DNA of 64,000 nucleotides from Streptomyces sp. WMMC940 (GCF_027460265.1 NZ_JAPZBC010000001.1:248001-312000), one strand, 5' to 3'. Positions 45,979 through 55,116 are shown, counted from the stretch's first letter. The notes: generated by a model from the sequence alone, not told the origin. Numbers and translations: made by a program.

Positions 45979-48900
45979 ATGACCGGTGCGGGGTCGAGCG
46001 CCGGACCGGACCGGACCGCCGGCGGCGAGCGGGGCGAGGGCGGCCGCGGCCGCCACGCCGTTCCCGTCGCCATCACGGGAATGGCCGTACTGCTGCCGGG
46101 GGCCCGGGACCTGGCGGCGTACTGGCGCAACCTCGTCGCCGGGCTCGACGCCGTCGGTGACGTGCCGGAGGGCCGCTGGGACGCCGCCTACTACCGGCCC
46201 TCGGCGGCGGACGGGCCGGCCGCCGCGGACCAGGTGTACTGCCGGCGCGGCGGCTTCGTGGACGCGCTGGCGGAGGTGGACGTGACCCGTTTCGGCATCA
46301 TGCCGAGCTCGGTGCCGGGCGCGGAGCCCGACCAACTGATCGCGCTCCAGGTGGCGGCGTCCGCGATCGCGGACGCCGGCGGCGAGGACCGGCTTCCGGT
46401 CCGGGACCGGGTCGGCGTCGTGCTGGGCCGGGGCGGTTATCTGACGCCGGGGCTGGTCCGCCTCGACCAGCGGGTCCGTACCGCGGCCCAGCTGGTGCGC
46501 ACGCTCGGGGAGTTGCTGCCGCACCTCGGCGCCGACCAGCTGGCCCGGGTGAGGGAGGCGTTCACCGAACGGCTCGGTCCCGATCGGCCGGAGAACGCCA
46601 TCGGCCTCGTCCCCAATCTTGCGGCCTCCCGGCTGGCCAACCGGCTCGATCTGCGCGGTCCCGCCTACACCGTGGACGCCGCGTGCGCCTCCTCGCTCGT
46701 CGCCGTGGACCAGGCGGTGGGCGAGCTGGCGTCCGGCCGGTGCGACCTGATGCTCGCCGGAGGCGTGCACCACTGCCACGACATCACCCTGTGGAGCGTG
46801 TTCTCCCAGCTCCGCGCCCTGTCCCCGAGCCAGCGCATCCGCCCCTTCCACCGGGACGCGGACGGCATCCTCATCGGTGAGGGCACGGGCGTGGTCGTGC
46901 TGAAGCGGCTGGCGGACGCCGTACGGGACGGGGACCGGATCTACGCGGTGGTCCGGGGGACGGCGGTCGGCAGCGACGGGCGTACGGCCGGACTGGTCAG
47001 CCCCGATCCGGGCGGGCAGATCCGAGCCGTGCGACGTGCGTGGGAGGCGGCCGGGCTGGACCCCGCCCAGCCGGGGTCGATCGGACTGCTGGAGGCGCAC
47101 GGTACGGCGACTCCCGCCGGGGACGCGGCCGAACTGCGCACGCTGACCGAGGTCTTCGGGCCGCCCGACGACCGCGCGGGCGTGCGGCCCGCGGTGATCG
47201 GGTCGGTGAAGTCGATGATCGGCCACGCGATGCCCGCCGCGGGGGTCGCGGGCCTGGTCAAGGCGGCTCTCGCCGTGCACCACGCGGTGCTGCTGCCGAC
47301 CCTGCACTGCGACGATCCCCATCCCGCGCTCGCCGGCACCCGTTTCCGTCCCCTGGCCGGCGCGGCGCCCTGGGACGCCGGCCCCGGGGGGACGCCGCGC
47401 CGGGCGGCCGTGAACGCCTTCGGGTTCGGCGGGGTCAACGCCCATGTGGTCCTCGAACAGGCCCCGGACGTCGTGGCGTTCACCCCCGCGCGGAAGCCGC
47501 GGGCCACCGCGTCCCCGGCCGTCACCGACGCGGGGCGGGGCGGCTCCGGCCGGACGGCCGCGGCCACCACCGTGATCGAACGGGAGCGCGTGCTGCTGCT
47601 GACCGCCTACTCGCCGGAGGGCCTCGCGACCGGGCTGGACACCGACGACTCCACGCTGCTGGCCGCGGGGCTCGCCGACCCCGCGTGCCCGGGAGCGGGG
47701 CCGGCCCGTCTCGGCATCGTCGATCCGACACCGAAACGGCTGGCGCTCGCCCGCCGGGTCACCGCCAAGGGCCGGGCGTGGCACGGCCGCGGCGACGTGT
47801 GGTTCTCCCCCCGCCCGCTGCTCGGCGGCGACCGGCCGGGGAGGATCGCCTTCGTCTTCCCGGGACTTGAAAGCGAGTTCGAGCCGCGCGTCGACGACGT
47901 CGCCGCCCGGTTCGGGCCGGCGCGGCCGGGGCCGGCCGGCGGTGCGACGGCGGCCCGCGTCGGGGACATCGGCCGGCACGGGCTGGGCGTGGTGGCGGTG
48001 GGCAGGCTCCTGGACACCGCCCTGCGCCGGATGGGCGTGGTGCCGGAGGCAGTGGCCGGGCACAGCATCGGCGAGTGGACGGCGATGGCGGTCGCGGGTC
48101 TGTACTCCGAGCGCGCCGTGGACGACTTCATGGCCTCGCTCGACCCCGACTCGGTGACGGTGCCGGACCTCGCCTTCGCCGCCGTGGGGGCGTCCGCGGA
48201 CCGCGTACGGGCGGAGCTGGGAGCCCTCGGTCTGCCGGTGACCCTGTCCCACGACAACGCGCCGAGCCAGTCGATGGTGTGCGGGCCGCCGGACGCGGTC
48301 GAGGAGTTCGTCCGCGTCCTCCGCGCGGAAGGCGTGCTGTGCAGGGTGCTGCCGTTCCGTTCGGGGTTCCACACACCCATGCTGGAGCCGTCCCTGGGCC
48401 CGTTCCGCGCCGCGGCCGAACGTTTCGCGCTGCACACGCCCACCGTGCCGGTCTGGTCCGGCACGACGGCGGCCCCGTTCCCCCGTGACGAGGCCGCCGT
48501 ACGGGAACTGTTCGTCCGCCATCTGCTGGAGCCCGTGCGCTTCCGCCAGTTGACCGAGTCGATGTACGCGGCGGGGTTCCGGGCGTTCGTCCAGGTCGGT
48601 ACGGGAGCACTCGGGTCGCTCATCGGCGACACGCTGTCGGGGCGGGAGCATCTCGTCGTCGCCGCCAACACACCGCACCGTGCGGGCCTTTCGCAGCTGC
48701 GACGCGTGGCCGTGGCGCTGTGGGCGGAGGGCGCGGCGGTCGACCCGGACGTGATCGACCGCCATGGCGCCGCTCCGGCCGGGGCGCCCGGGCGCCGGAC
48801 CTCCTCGTCGCGTGCCGATGCCGACGCCACGACGTCCCGGCCCCCCTCCCCGGCGGCCGGCGGCGCCGGCGTCATTGCTCGGCCTCCGGTGCGTCTCGAC

Positions 48901-51000
48901 CTGGGCGGCGGGCTGGTCTCCCTGGAGCCGGGAACGCTCGCCGCGCTGCGGCTGTCGCTGCCGGCCGGACGGGAGGGTTCCGCGGCCGGCCCGGTCACCT
49001 CGACGGCCGCGGCGTCGGCGTCCACCGCGCGCGGCCCGGCGGGTACGGGTACGACCGGCGCCGCTACGGTACGGGGAGGCACGGCGGAGCTTGCCGGGGC
49101 CGAAGGCTCGTCGGGGAGTCCCGCGGCCCGCGGCGCTCCGCACCGGCCCGGGGAGTCCGTCCCCAGGCCCGGAGGCGCGGAACGGTTCCCGGCTCTCGCG
49201 GAGCTCGACGCGCTGATGCGGGAGACCGCGGCCACCGCGGCCGAGCTCATCGAGGCGGCCGGCCGCCGGCCCTCACCGGCGCGCCGGCCGGGCGCCACGC
49301 CGCACGTCCCGGCCCGCCGCACGCCCCCCGTGGCCGGCCCGGTCGCGCCCCGCACGGGGCGGGTCCCCGGCGGGGCGCCGTCCGGCCGCTCGGAGTACAC
49401 GGTCCGGGTGGGCACCGACGCGATGCCGTACCTGCTCGACCACTGCTTCTTCCGGCAGCGGGCGGACTGGCCCGAAGTGGCCGACCGCTGGCCCGTCGTG
49501 CCGGCCACGACGATCGTCCACCATGTGATGGAGGCGGCCGAGCGCTGCGCTCCCGGTATGCGCGCCGTCGCCGTGCACGACGCCCGGTTCGACCGGTGGC
49601 TGACAGCCGCCGATCCGGCGGACGTGAAGGTCACCACGGCCCCCGCGGGCCCCGGGCGGGTCGCGGTGTCGTTCGGACCGCACGCACGCGCCGTGGTCGA
49701 GGTCGCCGCGCACCACCCCCCGCCGCCGGCTCCCTGGGATCCGGCGGCGTTCCGGGACGAACGCGCCCCCGGCCACACCGCGGCCCAGTTGTACGACGAG
49801 CGCTGGATGTTCCACGGCCCCGCGTACCAGGGGGTCACGGCGCTTCGGGGCATCGGCGAGCGGCACGTCCGAGCGGTGCTGACCACGCCACCGGCGCCGG
49901 GTGCGCTGCTGGACAACGTGGGGCAGGTCCTCGGCTACTGGATCATGGCGACCGCCGCCGAACGGACGGTCGTGTTCCCCGTCCGGATGCGGCACATGCG
50001 GTTCTTCGGCCCGGCCCCGCGGCCCGGCAGCGAGATGGAGTGCCTGGTCCGCGTCACCTCGCTCACCCCCGACCTCCTGGAGGCGGACGCCCTGCTGACA
50101 TCCGGCGGCCGGGTCTGGGCGGAGCTCGGCGGCTGGCAGGACCGCCGGTTCGACAACGATCCGCACACACGCCCCGTCGAGCGCTTTCCGGAGCGCCACA
50201 CGCTGTCGACGTCCCGGCCCGGCGGCTGGGCCCTGGTCCACGAGCGCTGGCCGGACCTGGCGTCACGCGATCTGATCATGCGAAACATGCTCGGCAGCGC
50301 CGAACGCGCCCAGTACGAACGGCACTCGCCGCTCGGGCGCCGGCAGTGGCTGCTGGGCCGCATCGCCGCCAAGGACGCCGTACGGCAGTGGCTGTGGCAG
50401 CGGGGCGAGGGACCGGTCTTCCCCGCGGAACTGCGCGTCGACAACGACGCCCGGGGACGGCCCCGGGTGACCGGGACGCACGGGCGTACGCTCCCCCCGC
50501 TGGCCGTCTCGCTCGCCCACCGGGCCGAGGCCGCGGTCGCGATCGTGCGCCCGTGCCCCCCGGTCCCGGGCGGCGGCGCGGTGACCGGACCCGGCATCGA
50601 CATCGAGGAGATCGCCGAGCCGTCCGGGGCGACGCTGTCCGCCGCCCTGGCTCCGGCCGAACGCGAACTGCTGGCGGCCCGCAGCACCGGAGCGGGGGCG
50701 GCGGCCGGGGCCTCCGGAGCGCTGTGGTTCACCCGCTTCTGGGCGGCGAAGGAGGCCGCGGCGAAGGCGGAGGGAACCGGATTCGGCGGCCGCCCCAAGG
50801 ACTTCGCCGTGGTGGCGGCGGCCGAGGACCGGCTGACGGTCGAGGTGCGCGGTGCTCCGGGCACCCCGGTACGCGTGTACCGGGTCCGGTGCGAAGAGGT
50901 GGCCAATCCGCCGGGTCTTCCCCCGCGCTCGTACGTCGTGGCGTGGGCCGAAGGACCGGAACGGGACGGGGAAAGGCACGAGGAGGAGGACAGGACGTGA
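45979..51000 (+). CDS. multidomain synthase: KS-AT-DH-phosphopantetheinyl transferase
   Basis: 1673 residues, one base after the previous stop. KS about 20-500 with Cys236 (DAACASS), EAHGTATPAG and GSVKSMIGHAMPAAG: all three catalytic positions kept, so it is not a chain-length-factor. AT about 625-930 with Ser696 (GHSIGE) although its start reads FVFPGLE instead of the usual PGQG. An Ala/Pro-rich linker, then a double-hotdog DH about 1135-1410 with His1155 (LLDHCFF) and Asp1312 (LLDNVGQ). An Sfp-type phosphopantetheinyl transferase fills about 1430-1660 (GIDIEEIAE, FWAAKEAAAKAEG). It probably supplies dehydration and activates the carriers of the system. Confidence 0.9.
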   Translation: MTGAGSSAGPDRTAGGERGEGGRGRHAVPVAITGMAVLLPGARDLAAYWRNLVAGLDAVGDVPEGRWDAAYYRPSAADGPAAADQVYCRRGGFVDALAEVDVTRFGIMPSSVPGAEPDQLIALQVAASAIADAGGEDRLPVRDRVGVVLGRGGYLTPGLVRLDQRVRTAAQLVRTLGELLPHLGADQLARVREAFTERLGPDRPENAIGLVPNLAASRLANRLDLRGPAYTVDAACASSLVAVDQAVGELASGRCDLMLAGGVHHCHDITLWSVFSQLRALSPSQRIRPFHRDADGILIGEGTGVVVLKRLADAVRDGDRIYAVVRGTAVGSDGRTAGLVSPDPGGQIRAVRRAWEAAGLDPAQPGSIGLLEAHGTATPAGDAAELRTLTEVFGPPDDRAGVRPAVIGSVKSMIGHAMPAAGVAGLVKAALAVHHAVLLPTLHCDDPHPALAGTRFRPLAGAAPWDAGPGGTPRRAAVNAFGFGGVNAHVVLEQAPDVVAFTPARKPRATASPAVTDAGRGGSGRTAAATTVIERERVLLLTAYSPEGLATGLDTDDSTLLAAGLADPACPGAGPARLGIVDPTPKRLALARRVTAKGRAWHGRGDVWFSPRPLLGGDRPGRIAFVFPGLESEFEPRVDDVAARFGPARPGPAGGATAARVGDIGRHGLGVVAVGRLLDTALRRMGVVPEAVAGHSIGEWTAMAVAGLYSERAVDDFMASLDPDSVTVPDLAFAAVGASADRVRAELGALGLPVTLSHDNAPSQSMVCGPPDAVEEFVRVLRAEGVLCRVLPFRSGFHTPMLEPSLGPFRAAAERFALHTPTVPVWSGTTAAPFPRDEAAVRELFVRHLLEPVRFRQLTESMYAAGFRAFVQVGTGALGSLIGDTLSGREHLVVAANTPHRAGLSQLRRVAVALWAEGAAVDPDVIDRHGAAPAGAPGRRTSSSRADADATTSRPPSPAAGGAGVIARPPVRLDLGGGLVSLEPGTLAALRLSLPAGREGSAAGPVTSTAAASASTARGPAGTGTTGAATVRGGTAELAGAEGSSGSPAARGAPHRPGESVPRPGGAERFPALAELDALMRETAATAAELIEAAGRRPSPARRPGATPHVPARRTPPVAGPVAPRTGRVPGGAPSGRSEYTVRVGTDAMPYLLDHCFFRQRADWPEVADRWPVVPATTIVHHVMEAAERCAPGMRAVAVHDARFDRWLTAADPADVKVTTAPAGPGRVAVSFGPHARAVVEVAAHHPPPPAPWDPAAFRDERAPGHTAAQLYDERWMFHGPAYQGVTALRGIGERHVRAVLTTPPAPGALLDNVGQVLGYWIMATAAERTVVFPVRMRHMRFFGPAPRPGSEMECLVRVTSLTPDLLEADALLTSGGRVWAELGGWQDRRFDNDPHTRPVERFPERHTLSTSRPGGWALVHERWPDLASRDLIMRNMLGSAERAQYERHSPLGRRQWLLGRIAAKDAVRQWLWQRGEGPVFPAELRVDNDARGRPRVTGTHGRTLPPLAVSLAHRAEAAVAIVRPCPPVPGGGAVTGPGIDIEEIAEPSGATLSAALAPAERELLAARSTGAGAAAGASGALWFTRFWAAKEAAAKAEGTGFGGRPKDFAVVAAAEDRLTVEVRGAPGTPVRVYRVRCEEVANPPGLPPRSYVVAWAEGPERDGERHEEEDRT

Positions 51001-51320
51001 CCACGACCCAGGCGACCGTTCCGTCGGGGGCGGACGAGGACGCGATACTCGCCGACATCACGGCCATGATCGCGCTCGTCCTCGAGGACGACGGTCTCGA
51101 CGACACGGAGGTCGGTATGGAGACCCGGTTCAGCAGGGACCTGGAGTTCGAGAGCATCGACCTGGTGACCCTGGCCGGTCATCTGGAGGCCCGGTACGGG
51201 CGTGACGTCAACTTCGCCGAGTTCGTGGCCTCGATGGAGCTCGACGACATCATCGAGCTCACCGTCGGCCGGCTCGTCGAACACGTGGCGAGGTGCCTGA
51301 AGAGCGCGGGAGCGGCCTGA
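50997..51320 (+). CDS. discrete acyl carrier protein
   Basis: 107 residues. The GTG overlaps the synthase stop (GTGA) and follows AGGAGGAGGA, a very strong ribosome site. The ACP core has Ser53 in LEFESIDLVTL as the phosphopantetheine site; helix 3 is EFVASMELDDIIELTVGRL. It resembles PUFA/polyketide starter or release carriers more than primary AcpP. It is a second carrier in addition to the internal one and may load the starter or pass the product to the hydrolase. Confidence 0.93.
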   Translation: MTTTQATVPSGADEDAILADITAMIALVLEDDGLDDTEVGMETRFSRDLEFESIDLVTLAGHLEARYGRDVNFAEFVASMELDDIIELTVGRLVEHVARCLKSAGAA

Positions 51321-51323
51321 CCG

Positions 51324-52178
51324 ATGGCGCTCATCGATGTCGCCGGTGTCCGTCTCCACGTCCAGCGCCTCGGCCCCGGCGACGGACGGCCGGGCCGGGA
51401 GACCGTCGTCCTGCTGCACGGGCTGCTCACCGACAGTCTGGCCAGCTACTACTTCACCGTCGCGCCCGCGTTCGCGGCGGCCGGGCTGGACGTCGTCATG
51501 TACGACCACAGGGGGCACGGCCGCAGTGGAAGACCCGCCGGCGGCTACGGACTCGGGAGGTTCGTGGACGATCTCGGCGCGCTGCTGGACCGGTTGGAGG
51601 TACCCGGCCCGGTCCACCTGGTCGGCAACTCCTTCGGCGGCACGGTGTCGTTCGGCTACGCCCTGCGCCGCCCGGACCGGGTCGCGAGCGTCTCCGTCGT
51701 CGAGTCCGAACCGGCCACGGCCTCCTGGGCGCGCAAGATCACCAGGCTGCTGGAGCGGGTACGGCACGAGATGACCGTCAACGAGAGCGAGGCGATCGAC
51801 TGGATCGCGAGCCACCGCGGCCACCACACGGCCCGGCTGGCGAGGGCCGCGGGCCGCCTGGTGCGCGACACCTCGATCGCCGCGGAGGTCACCGACTGCG
51901 ACCTCGTGTCCGAGGACGCCCTCCGCTCCCTGGACCGCCCGGTGCTCGCCGTCTACGGGGGCGACTCCGATCTCTGCGAACAGGCCCCGTGGCTGGAGTC
52001 GTTGCTGCCCCGCAGCCGGACGGTGCTGGTCCCCGGCCATGAGCACTCGGTGCTGGTCGAGGCGCCGCGCCGGGTGCGCGACCTCGTCCTCGGCTGGATC
52101 GCGGAGCACGGGTCCGGCGAACGCCGCGACGAGGGCGGCCGGGCGGCTGCCGCGCCCCTGGAGGTGAACGTCCCGTGA
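51324..52178 (+). CDS. alpha/beta-hydrolase (thioesterase-like)
   Basis: 284 residues. Nucleophile elbow GNSFGG with Ser103, acid in YGGDSDL and His in PGHEHSV form a complete triad; the oxyanion HG is in LLHGLLTD. ATG 51324 is three bases after the ACP stop. A type II thioesterase or chain-release enzyme for the neighbouring carrier is the simplest role; ester or lactone hydrolysis is the alternative. Confidence 0.85.
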   Translation: MALIDVAGVRLHVQRLGPGDGRPGRETVVLLHGLLTDSLASYYFTVAPAFAAAGLDVVMYDHRGHGRSGRPAGGYGLGRFVDDLGALLDRLEVPGPVHLVGNSFGGTVSFGYALRRPDRVASVSVVESEPATASWARKITRLLERVRHEMTVNESEAIDWIASHRGHHTARLARAAGRLVRDTSIAAEVTDCDLVSEDALRSLDRPVLAVYGGDSDLCEQAPWLESLLPRSRTVLVPGHEHSVLVEAPRRVRDLVLGWIAEHGSGERRDEGGRAAAAPLEVNVP

Positions 52179-53428
52179 GCCGCTGCCTGTTCGTCGTCCC
52201 ACCGCTCGTGGGGCACATCAATCCGCTGGTGGGGGTGGCCGCGGAGTTGGTCTCCCGGGGCCATCGGGTGGCCTGGGCGGGGGTGCCCGCGATCGTCCGC
52301 CGCCTCGCCGGGCCGGACGTGCACGTCTTCCCGTCGCCGGTGTCCTGGGCCGAAGCGGACCGTCCCGTCCGACCGCCGGACATCCGGGGGCCCGAGGCCC
52401 TGCGTTTCCTGTGGGAACGGTTCCTGGTGCCGCTCGCGGACGCCATGGCCGACGGCGTACGGGACGCGGTGCTGACGTTCCGGCCCGATGTGGTCGTGGC
52501 GGACCAGCAGGCACCGGCGGGTGCGCTGGTCGCGGAGCGGCTCGGGGTGCCGTGGGCGACGTCGGCGACGACCCCGGCCGAGTTCACGGACGCGCTGGCG
52601 GCCATGCCGAAGGTCGCCGCGTGGAACGACGCGCTGCTGCGGGACCTGCGGCTGCGCATCGGGGACCCGGAGGGCACGGCGGACCCCCGGTTCTCCCCGC
52701 GTCTGGTGCTGGCCTTCTCCACCCCGGAGCTGGCCGGGCGGCCCGCCCGGGGTGGCGGAGGGATCCGCTGGGTGGGCCCTTCGCTGGCCGCCCGTCCCTC
52801 GGCGGCCGACTTCCCGTGGGAGTGGCTGGACCCCGGGCGGGCGACGGTCCTGGTCACGCTCGGCACGGCGAACACCGACACCGGAGGGCGCTTCCTCACC
52901 GCATGCGCCGAGGCCCTGCGGGCGCGGGCGGACCGGCTGCAGGCCGTCGTCGTGGACCCGGAGGGCGTCCTCGGCGGCCCCGGCACCACCGTCCCGGGCG
53001 GCGCGCCCCCGGGGACGGGCGGGGGGACGGCCGCCGTCCGGCCGGACGGCGATCTGCTCGCCCTCCCCGTCGTACCGCAACTCGCGCTGCTCGGGCACGT
53101 GGACGCCGTCGTGTGCCATGCCGGTCACAACACGGTGGTCGAGGCGCTGTGGCACGGCGTTCCCCTCGTCGTGGCGCCGATCCGCGACGACCAGCCGGTC
53201 GTCGCCGCGCAGGTGTGCGACGCGGGGGCCGGGGTCCGGGTCCGGTTCGGCCGGGCCGGCGCCGACCGCATCGGAGCGGCCGTGGATGCCGTGCTGGACG
53301 GCCACGGCCACCGGGCCGCCGCGCGTGCCGTCGGATCGGCACTCCGCGCGGCGGGTGGCGCCGCGGCCGCGGCGGACCATCTCGAAGAACTGCTCGGGGA
53401 AGAGCTCCGGGACAAGGAGGAGGGATGA
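52175..53428 (+). CDS. GT1 (MGT/UGT-like) glycosyltransferase
   Basis: 417 residues, GT-B fold. The N-terminal acceptor half starts CLFVVPPLVGHINPLVGVAA, the C-terminal donor half carries CHAGHNTVVEALWHGVP and a following DDQPVVAAQV, the nucleotide-sugar site of macrolide glycosyltransferases. The GTG overlaps the hydrolase stop (GTGA). It should transfer a sugar from a UDP/dNDP donor to a hydroxyl of the synthase product. No sugar-biosynthesis genes are in the window, so the donor is probably a common one. Confidence 0.92.
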   Translation: MSRCLFVVPPLVGHINPLVGVAAELVSRGHRVAWAGVPAIVRRLAGPDVHVFPSPVSWAEADRPVRPPDIRGPEALRFLWERFLVPLADAMADGVRDAVLTFRPDVVVADQQAPAGALVAERLGVPWATSATTPAEFTDALAAMPKVAAWNDALLRDLRLRIGDPEGTADPRFSPRLVLAFSTPELAGRPARGGGGIRWVGPSLAARPSAADFPWEWLDPGRATVLVTLGTANTDTGGRFLTACAEALRARADRLQAVVVDPEGVLGGPGTTVPGGAPPGTGGGTAAVRPDGDLLALPVVPQLALLGHVDAVVCHAGHNTVVEALWHGVPLVVAPIRDDQPVVAAQVCDAGAGVRVRFGRAGADRIGAAVDAVLDGHGHRAAARAVGSALRAAGGAAAAADHLEELLGEELRDKEEG

Positions 53429-54507
53429 CGTCGCGTGAGGTGCGCTCCCGCAGACGCCGTGCCCGGCAGGAGACGGTGAACCTGCTCCGGCCGGAGTACG
53501 AGGCCGAGCTGGCCGAGGGGCCCGAGGCGTTCTTCGAACCGCTGCGCCACGGCTGTCCGTGGTGCGGATCGGTCCGGATCGGCGGGCATCTGTGGACGTC
53601 GGACCTGCTCCAGCACAAGCCCGGCCGGTTCCGGATGGACCGCTGCCACTCCTGCGGCCACCTCTTCCAGAACCCCCGGCTGAACGCCCGCGGACTCGCC
53701 TTCTACTACCGCGACTTCTACGACGGCCTCGGCGAGCAGCAGCTGGACGGGATGTTCGGCGGGCGCACCGCGTCCTACCGGCGCCGAGCGGAGTCCGTGC
53801 GGCCCTGTGCCGGCGACGCGAAGCGGTGGCTGGACGTGGGCACCGGGCACGGGCACTTCTGCGAGGTGGCCCGGACGGTCCTGCCGGAGGTGGTGTTCGA
53901 CGGACTCGACCGCTCCGAGGGGGCGGAACTGGCCGAGCGGCGGGGACGGGTCGAGCGGGGATTCCGGGGCGGCTTCACCGAACTGGCGCCGGACCTCGCC
54001 GGCGAGTACGACGTCGTCAGCCTGTTCCACTACCTCGAGCACAGCACGGAACCGCTGCACGAACTGGAGGCGGCCCGGACGTCGCTGCGCCCGGGCGGGC
54101 ACCTGGTGGTGGAGGTGCCGGACCCGGAGAGCCGGTACGCGCGCCTGCTCGGCCGCTGGTGGCTTCCCTGGCTCCAGCCCCAGCACCTCCATCTCGTTCC
54201 GGTGGGCAATCTCCGCGTGGCGCTGGCGGAGCTGGGGTTCACGGTGGTGGACGAGCAGCACCGGTCGGCGCACGAGCCGGTCGACCTCGTGGCGGCGGTG
54301 TGGCTGGCGCTGGAAGGAGCCGCGCCGCGGGACGACCTCCCGTGGCTTCCGCCCGTCGGCCCGGTGCACCGGGCGCTGCGCGCCGCGGCGCTGCTGGCGG
54401 GCGTCCCGGCGCTGGTGGCGGCGGCGCTCCTCGATCAGGCGGTCGCGCCCTTCGCCGGACGTCTCGGGCTGTGCAACGCGTACCGCCTGGTGGCCCGCAA
54501 GGACTGA
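53425..54507 (+). CDS. zinc-ribbon class I SAM-dependent methyltransferase
   Basis: 360 residues. The N-terminal part holds two CxxC pairs (CPWCGS and CHSCGH), a zinc ribbon. Then the SAM fold: motif I LDVGTGHGHFCEVA, Asp at FDGLDRSEG, FHYLEHS and LRPGGHLVVEVPDP. An Ala-rich, weakly hydrophobic segment near 310-335 could sit on the membrane. ATG 53425 follows AAGGAGGAGG and overlaps the glycosyltransferase stop (ATGA). It is the last gene of the operon; it may methylate the sugar or the acyl chain. Similar zinc-ribbon enzymes act in sugar and lipid tailoring. Confidence 0.88.
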   Translation: MTSREVRSRRRRARQETVNLLRPEYEAELAEGPEAFFEPLRHGCPWCGSVRIGGHLWTSDLLQHKPGRFRMDRCHSCGHLFQNPRLNARGLAFYYRDFYDGLGEQQLDGMFGGRTASYRRRAESVRPCAGDAKRWLDVGTGHGHFCEVARTVLPEVVFDGLDRSEGAELAERRGRVERGFRGGFTELAPDLAGEYDVVSLFHYLEHSTEPLHELEAARTSLRPGGHLVVEVPDPESRYARLLGRWWLPWLQPQHLHLVPVGNLRVALAELGFTVVDEQHRSAHEPVDLVAAVWLALEGAAPRDDLPWLPPVGPVHRALRAAALLAGVPALVAAALLDQAVAPFAGRLGLCNAYRLVARKD

Positions 54508-54559
54508 CGGTGATGATCTCTGTGGCTCCGCCCGAGGTCTGACTCGAGGACTGACAGTG

Positions 54560-54576
54560 CCGCGCCGCCGGCGCGG
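54560..54576 (+). terminator. short hairpin after the synthase operon
   Basis: Perfect 7-bp arms CCGCGCC/GGCGCGG with a GCC loop, 52 nt past the methyltransferase stop; modest strength. Confidence 0.45.
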
Positions 54577-54657
54577 ACCCCGTCGGCCCTGCGGGTCACC
54601 GGAGTGTTGTGGGGTCGGCGCCGTCAGCGGTACGGCCCCGCCGCACACCTCGCCCGG

Positions 54658-55116
54658 TCAGCCGAGCGGACGCTCGTAGACGAGGAATCCCTCGTGCCGG
54701 GCCACACGGTCGTAGAGGGCCCGTGCGGTGGCGTTGTCCCGGTGCGTCTGCCAGTGGAGCCTCTCCGCGCCGTCCTCGCGCGCCGCCGCTGCCGTGGCCT
54801 CGATGAGGGTCCGGCCCACGCCCCGGCCGCGCGCGGTGGGGGCGGTGAACAGGTCCTCCAGACAGCAGTACGTGCCGGCGGCCCAGGTGGAGCGGTGCAG
54901 CACGTAGTGGCAGATGCCCACCAGTCCGCCGCCGGCCCACGCCCCGAGTCCCCGCACCGGCTCGGCCGGGTCGGCGAACCGGGCCCACGTCAGATCGGTG
55001 ACCTCCGGCGGGAGGGTGTGCTCGTAGAATTCCAGGTACGCCTGCCACAGCGGCTCCCAGGCCTCCCGGTCACCGGGAGCGAGGGGGCGTACGTCGAGAC
55101 CCGGGTCGGACGTCAC
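54658..55116 (-). CDS. GNAT-family N-acetyltransferase
   Basis: 152 residues from GTG 55116, which has GAGGAAA about 7 nt upstream. The core strand YCCLEDLFTAPTARGRGVGR includes the acetyl-CoA pyrophosphate loop RGRGVGRTLIE, and the fold closes with NATARALYDRVARHEGFLVY. It converges on the synthase operon and is divergent from the phosphatase gene. Substrate unknown; the family acetylates amines, antibiotics or proteins. Confidence 0.88.
   Translation of the reverse strand: MTSDPGLDVRPLAPGDREAWEPLWQAYLEFYEHTLPPEVTDLTWARFADPAEPVRGLGAWAGGGLVGICHYVLHRSTWAAGTYCCLEDLFTAPTARGRGVGRTLIEATAAAAREDGAERLHWQTHRDNATARALYDRVARHEGFLVYERPLG

Noticed and set aside
45658..49143. Very long minus-strand open frame (about 1160 codons) opposite the second synthase gene
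   Set aside because: Antisense to a gene with intact KS, AT and DH domains; composition is Arg/Gly/His-rich with no domain, a usual artefact of high-GC third positions.
38673..54507. Interpretation as a true enediyne cluster
   Set aside because: The DH-PPTase tail is enediyne-like, but there is no single KS-AT-ACP-KR-DH-PPTase protein, no PKSE-associated thioesterase or E3-E5 cassette in the window, and NMO domains are foreign to enediyne PKS.
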